DNA of 9,230 bases, from the NCBI GenBank assembly GCA_029240015.1, contig JARBTU010000049.1:1-9230 (forward strand), given 5' to 3'. The notes under the pieces are model-generated. The model saw only the letters and a program-made list of their open reading frames with translations. It ran no database searches and was not told the DNA's origin. Shown here piece by piece: positions 5,662-9,230 of this stretch. Both the position numbers and the translations under genes were made by a program. How positions within the stretch are numbered: the first letter of the stretch is position 1; the number at the start of each line of letters is the position of its first letter. This DNA comes from Oscillospiraceae bacterium. Lineage in GTDB: Bacteria; Bacillota; Clostridia; Oscillospirales; Ruminococcaceae.

Positions 5662-6456
5662 ATGAAAGCTTATTTTGAAATCGAACGAGAAAACAATGAA
5701 GAATTATCAGTCTTTGAAAGTATAAATAATTGTATTTCTCCTCATTTCCATTCTAATATCGAAATTGTCTATGTTTTAGACGGGGAGATGACTGTTACTA
5801 TCAACGGCATTACCCGCATTCTGAAAAAGGGAGATGTTTCTGTTTGTTCTAATTATGCAATCCATTCTTATGATACAGAATCTTTTTCCAAAGTTATCGT
5901 ACTTGTTTTTCCGCTAAGTATGGTGAAAAGTTTCAGCATACTTTTAGACACACATACATTTTCCGACAATTTCTTACTTTCCCATCCCTGTCAAAATGAA
6001 ATTTCATCTTATATGAAAAAAATTGTAGACACGCTCGATAAAGAAAATAGCTTGAAAATTAAGGGATATTTATATATTATATTATCTTTGCTCATTGACA
6101 ATATTGGTCTATCAGAGATAAAAAATGACTCTGTCAATTTCTTGCCTAAAGAAATTCTGATTTACTTACAAATGCATTATCTGGAACCTATTACACTTTC
6201 AGATATTTCTGAAAAATTTAACTATAGCAAATACTACTTTTCTCGGTTTTTTAATACTTATTTTAAATGCGGCTTTAACGACTATTTAAATACTTTAAGA
6301 AGTCGGCATGCCGCAAAACTTCTTTCAGACAGTAAAATGGGGGTCCTTGATATCTGTTATTCTTCCGGTTTTGAGAATCAAAGAACTTTTAACAGAGCTT
6401 TTCATAAAACATTCCATATGACACCAAGCAATTACAGAAGAAGATTGCCGGGATAA
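5662..6456 (+). CDS. AraC-family transcriptional regulator
   Basis: This 264-residue protein has the classic AraC layout. An N-terminal cupin (about residues 1-88) carries HFHSNIEIVYVLDGEMTV (28-45) with His28, His30 and Glu34, and a later His68, as in sugar-sensing cupin domains. A helical linker (about 110-165) follows. The C-terminal DNA-binding domain (about 166-262) has two helix-turn-helix motifs: TLSDISEKFNYSKYYFSRFF (178-197), and the signature GVLDICYSSGF (227-237) continuing NQRTFNRAFHKTFHMTPSNY (239-258). The ATG at 5662 has AAGGAG at 5646-5651. It is divergent from the sugar operon and has its own strong terminator at 6459, so it is a likely local regulator of that operon. Whether it activates or represses, and its inducer, are inference; AraC proteins beside sugar operons are most often activators. 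Confidence 0.92.
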   Translation: MKAYFEIERENNEELSVFESINNCISPHFHSNIEIVYVLDGEMTVTINGITRILKKGDVSVCSNYAIHSYDTESFSKVIVLVFPLSMVKSFSILLDTHTFSDNFLLSHPCQNEISSYMKKIVDTLDKENSLKIKGYLYIILSLLIDNIGLSEIKNDSVNFLPKEILIYLQMHYLEPITLSDISEKFNYSKYYFSRFFNTYFKCGFNDYLNTLRSRHAAKLLSDSKMGVLDICYSSGFENQRTFNRAFHKTFHMTPSNYRRRLPG

Positions 6457-6458
6457 AC

Positions 6459-6504
6459 AAAAAAGCCTGTAACATTTGAAGTTTCAAATGTTACAGGCTT
6501 TTTT
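6459..6504. terminator. Long bidirectional terminator
   Basis: AAAAAAGCCTGTAACATTTGAA (6459-6480 read as two arms' worth of pairing) is the exact reverse complement of 6483-6504, giving 22 paired positions around a two-base centre. The arms begin with six A and end with six T, so each strand presents a stem followed by a U-run. It starts two bases after the AraC stop and ends one base before the MATE stop on the other strand, and therefore terminates both convergent genes. Confidence 0.9.
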
Positions 6505-6505
6505 G

Positions 6506-7900
6506 TTATTGATTTAGTTCGCATTCCGATGCTTTTTCAATGCTATATGGCTTAAGGTATTGAAGATTACGCTTATATAAAAAATAAAAAATAATCATGC
6601 TAGCGACAAAAGACACACACTCCGCTATAGGAAATGCGTACCAGACGTAACCAAGCCCCAGTTTAGACAACAAGAACGCAACGGGTAGTATCACGATAAG
6701 TTGTCTTAATATCGATATAAATAGGCTTTTTCCGCCCATTCCAATTGCCTGGAACATAGCCGAAAACATAATTCCCAATGCCGCAGCGGGAAAACAAAGG
6801 CTGATTATCCGAAGCGCTGGGATCCCGATGTCATATAATTCGCTCGATTGGCTGAAAATTGATAAAAGCGGCTTAGGAAATATAACAAACAACGCAGTCC
6901 CCACCGTCATAATAAATAAGCCGATTCCACAGCCGATTTTCAATGCAGAAAAAAGTCTTTCTTTATTTCTTGCTCCAAAATTATATCCCATGATCGGCAG
7001 TACTCCATGTGTCAGACCAAAGACAGGCATAAAGATAAACGACTGCAACCTATAATAAATCCCAAGAACATTAACAGCTAGATCCGAAAACCCTTCTAAT
7101 ATAGCATTAAGCCCCATAATTAGAACCGAGCCGATTGCCTGCATAATAATAGAGGGGAAACCAACCACGTAAATACCTTCAATTGTTTTCCAATTTATCC
7201 GAAAAGACTTAAACGAGATATGTACGTCATGTTTTTTTGTAAACGCAATAAATATAGCAAATAGCATTGATACAGTCTGCCCGATAATAGTGGCCAATGC
7301 AGACCCCAACACCCCTAACTTTGGCAACCCAAACCATCCAAAAATTAGTATTGGATTAAGGACAATATTAATGATTGCTCCCGTCAACTGAAAGGCCATA
7401 GGATATAGCATGTTGCCTGTTGCTTGCAAGGTTTTTTCGAGATTTATTTCAATAAATATCCCAAAAGAACCAATGGTGACTACCTGCGTATAAATCATAC
7501 CCATCTGAATAATGGACTCATTGCTAGTAAAGGCCTGAAAAAATATTTTAGAGCAGAAAAGTCCAAACAGAGCAAAGATAAACCAGCTAAAAATCCCTAG
7601 TAAAATTCCATGGGTTGCAGCGGAATCAGCATCTTTCTTATTTCCTTCTCCAAGTCTCCTTGAAACAAGCGAATTGATACCTATTCCCGTTCCAATCGCA
7701 ACAGAGATCATCAGTATTTGCACAGGAAATGCAAACGTGACGGCTGTGAACGCATTTTGCCCTATTCTTGCGACAAAAAGGCTGTCAATGATATTATAAA
7801 GTGCTTGAAATACCATTGAAAACATAGCCGGCAATGACATTGACAGAATTAGTTTAAACATGGGGGCCGTCCCCAATTTATCAGATCTTAATTTTCCCAT
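6506..7900 (-). CDS. MATE family efflux transporter
   Basis: This 464-residue polytopic inner-membrane protein is of the MATE (multidrug and toxic compound extrusion) family, which exports cationic drugs or metabolites using a Na+ or H+ gradient. The length is typical of the usual 12-helix form. Family features include the N-terminal helix block LPAMFSMVFQALYNIIDSLF (residues 23-42) with VARIG after it, the cytoplasmic loop SRRLGEGNKKDA (about 80-91), and the corresponding second-half block FGLTHGVLPIMGYNFGARNK (about 298-317). The two halves show the expected internal pseudo-repeat. The ATG at 7900 has AGGAG (7908-7912, minus) at 7-base spacing. It lies downstream of gatB on the same strand, 125 bases away, and convergent to the AraC gene, so it is probably not part of the sugar system. 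The substrate is unknown. Confidence 0.92.
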   Translation of the reverse strand: MGKLRSDKLGTAPMFKLILSMSLPAMFSMVFQALYNIIDSLFVARIGQNAFTAVTFAFPVQILMISVAIGTGIGINSLVSRRLGEGNKKDADSAATHGILLGIFSWFIFALFGLFCSKIFFQAFTSNESIIQMGMIYTQVVTIGSFGIFIEINLEKTLQATGNMLYPMAFQLTGAIINIVLNPILIFGWFGLPKLGVLGSALATIIGQTVSMLFAIFIAFTKKHDVHISFKSFRINWKTIEGIYVVGFPSIIMQAIGSVLIMGLNAILEGFSDLAVNVLGIYYRLQSFIFMPVFGLTHGVLPIMGYNFGARNKERLFSALKIGCGIGLFIMTVGTALFVIFPKPLLSIFSQSSELYDIGIPALRIISLCFPAAALGIMFSAMFQAIGMGGKSLFISILRQLIVILPVAFLLSKLGLGYVWYAFPIAECVSFVASMIIFYFLYKRNLQYLKPYSIEKASECELNQ

Positions 7901-7957
7901 AGATACACTCCTATATATAAAATAAGTTTTATTCTTTTTGTTTGCTTTTCCAAGTTA

Positions 7958-7987
7958 TATAAAGGAGGCAATTTTAAGCTTCTCCAA
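7958..7987 (-). promoter_or_regulatory. Possible promoter for the MATE gene
   Basis: On the minus strand, TTGGAG (7982-7987) is followed after 18 bases by TTTATA (7958-7963), about 58 bases upstream of the MATE start. These match the consensus at four and five positions respectively. No strong terminator separates gatB from this point; only weak stems were seen at 7984-8025. Read-through from gatB could therefore also contribute. Confidence 0.25.
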
Positions 7988-8025
7988 CTGTGTTAAAACA
8001 GACAATCTTTTTGTAATGTGTCTAA

Positions 8026-9230
8026 TCAATTCTTTTCTATATATTTTAAAATTAATTCTTTCATAATCCCAGGGTTTCCCTGACCTTTGGATGCTTTCAT
8101 GCACTGCCCTACCAAGAATCCGAGGGCATTGGTTTTTCCGCCTTTATAGTCATCAATAGACTTCTGATTGTTCTCCATTACCTCGGTAACGATTGCTTCC
8201 AGCGCTGAACTATCGGAAATTTGAGCGAGACCTTTTTGTTTGATAACTTCTTCCACAGAAACATCCTGTTCGATTATTGTTTCAAAGACAATCTTCCCTG
8301 CTGAATTAGATATTTTATTTTCTTCTACAGCTTTAATTAAATCAAACAGCTTTTGTGGTGTCAACTTCGTTTCATCAATTGATTTCTTTGTTTCATTTAT
8401 AAACTTCGACACATCTCCAAGTATCCAATTGGAAACATTCTTAGGCGTGATGTTTCCGCATCCCAATGTTTGCTCGAAAAGGGTTGCTTTTTCTATTCCG
8501 TCAACCAAAAGCGTTGCATCGGTTTGGGTCAAACCAAAGTCTTTGATATATCTTGCAATTTTTTTATTCGGAAGTTCGGTAATTGAATCTTTGAGCTGTT
8601 TTACATATTCTTCATCCAAAACAATCGTGAGTAAATCCGGTTCAGGGAAATATCTGTAATCATGTGCGTCCTCTTTGGACCTCAGCAAAACATTAACACC
8701 CTTTACATCATCCCAGCGGCGTGTTTCCTGTTGAATCGTTTCGCCTCTTTCAAGTGCTTCGACCTGACGCTTTGCTTCATATTCAATTGCTCTTACTGCT
8801 CCGCTGAAGCTGTTTACGTTTTTCATTTCACAACGAGTTCCAAATTCAGTGCTTCCCTTCTTCATGACAGATACATTGACATCACAGCGAATAGAACCTT
8901 CCTGCATCTTGCAGTCCGAGACATCAAGATACTGCAAAATGGAGCGAATGGTATCCAAATATGCTTTTGCTTCGGCGGAACTTCTCATATCAGGTTCCGA
9001 AACGATTTCAATCAGAGGGACTCCGCAACGGTTAAAATCCACAAGCGAGCCTGAAAAACTTTCGTCGTGGATAAGTTTCCCTGCATCTTCTTCAATGTGA
9101 ATCCTTGTTACACCAATTTGTTTTTCTTTTCCGTCAACCAAAACATCAACAAAGCCGTTTTCACAAAGAGGAATATCAAACTGGCTGATTTGATAAGCCT
9201 TTGGCAAATCGGGATAAAAATAGTTTTTTC
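8026..9230 (-). CDS. gatB: Asp-tRNA(Asn)/Glu-tRNA(Gln) amidotransferase subunit B, partial (5' end beyond window)
   Basis: GatB is the kinase/tRNA-binding subunit of the GatCAB complex, which amidates misacylated Glu-tRNA(Gln) and/or Asp-tRNA(Asn) in the cytoplasm. About 400 C-terminal codons are present. The frame is open to the right edge, and the first visible residues, KNYFYPDLPKAYQISQFD, are the conserved block that falls roughly 80 residues into full-length GatB (about 475 aa). Further signatures are CGVPLIEIVSEPDMRS, GSIRCDVNVSV, GTRCEMKNVNSF and HDYRYFPEPDL. The tail, ending NPGIMKELILKYIEKN, is the YqeY-like tRNA-binding domain and is complete. A TTG at 9207 is an internal leucine, not a start. 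The gene is intact as far as it can be seen. In Firmicutes gatB usually ends a gatCAB operon, so gatA and gatC probably lie just to the right of the window. Confidence 0.96.
   Translation of the reverse strand, partial: KNYFYPDLPKAYQISQFDIPLCENGFVDVLVDGKEKQIGVTRIHIEEDAGKLIHDESFSGSLVDFNRCGVPLIEIVSEPDMRSSAEAKAYLDTIRSILQYLDVSDCKMQEGSIRCDVNVSVMKKGSTEFGTRCEMKNVNSFSGAVRAIEYEAKRQVEALERGETIQQETRRWDDVKGVNVLLRSKEDAHDYRYFPEPDLLTIVLDEEYVKQLKDSITELPNKKIARYIKDFGLTQTDATLLVDGIEKATLFEQTLGCGNITPKNVSNWILGDVSKFINETKKSIDETKLTPQKLFDLIKAVEENKISNSAGKIVFETIIEQDVSVEEVIKQKGLAQISDSSALEAIVTEVMENNQKSIDDYKGGKTNALGFLVGQCMKASKGQGNPGIMKELILKYIEKN

Noticed and set aside
6506..7900. MATE transporter as the exporter or importer of the sugar system
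   Set aside because: It is convergent to the AraC gene, separated by a strong bidirectional terminator, and MATE proteins export cationic compounds rather than import sugars.
7961..7968. AAAGGAGG on the plus strand between the MATE gene and gatB
   Set aside because: It looks like a strong SD, but no ATG, GTG or TTG follows at usable spacing with an open frame, and both flanking genes are on the minus strand.
7984..8025. Possible terminator after gatB
   Set aside because: Only 4-5 bp stems (such as CTGT/ACAG and AGACA/TGTCT) without a clean U-tract were found, too weak to call.
8240..9100. Several plus-strand open frames opposite gatB, and similar antisense frames at 2537-2794, 3189-3413, 4494-4730 and 6828-7055
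   Set aside because: They lie wholly opposite strongly recognised genes, match no family I know, and lack convincing SD sites; they are shadows of the real coding strand.
9205..9207. TTG at 9207 as the start of gatB
   Set aside because: The frame continues to the window edge with KNYFYPD, a conserved GatB block, so TTG is an internal leucine and the gene is cut by the window.

Overview
The window is AT-rich DNA that reads as a chromosomal segment of a spore-forming low-GC Firmicute, most likely a Clostridia-type anaerobe. This rests on strong AGGAGG-type ribosome binding sites, a YlmC/YmxH-family (sporulation-associated PRC-barrel) protein, a stand-alone tandem ACT-domain protein, and GatB, the amidotransferase subunit used by bacteria that make Gln-tRNA or Asn-tRNA indirectly. 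The genus cannot be fixed from the sequence. No insertion sequence, phage gene, tRNA, rRNA or CRISPR array was seen.

Layout. At 1-1567 there are three plus-strand genes: a small YlmC/YmxH-like protein with its own terminators on both sides, then a probable two-gene unit of an unrecognised four-helix membrane protein and a tandem ACT-domain protein. Two strong hairpins (1590-1687) separate this from a minus-strand operon. Read in its own direction (5350 down to 1690), that operon encodes a Gfo/Idh/MocA oxidoreductase, a ThuA-domain protein, a second Gfo/Idh/MocA oxidoreductase and a TIM-barrel sugar isomerase/epimerase. Gaps between its genes are 13-23 bases and each gene has its own Shine-Dalgarno. 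A divergent AraC-family regulator (5662-6456) lies across a 311-base intergenic region. A long bidirectional hairpin (6459-6504) separates it from a minus-strand MATE exporter (6506-7900). The window ends inside gatB (8026-9230, minus), whose N-terminal part lies beyond the right edge.

How the genes may work together. The four-gene operon has the composition of an intracellular oxidative route for a sugar or glycoside: two NAD(P)-dependent sugar dehydrogenases, a metal-dependent ketosugar isomerase/epimerase-type TIM barrel, and ThuA, a family named from rhizobial trehalose utilisation through 3-keto intermediates. The AraC protein, with an N-terminal cupin sensor domain, is the obvious candidate regulator. 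The substrate is not readable from sequence. No glycosidase, kinase or sugar transporter is encoded nearby. This operon is the most interesting part of the window; the remainder is ordinary housekeeping or accessory content.
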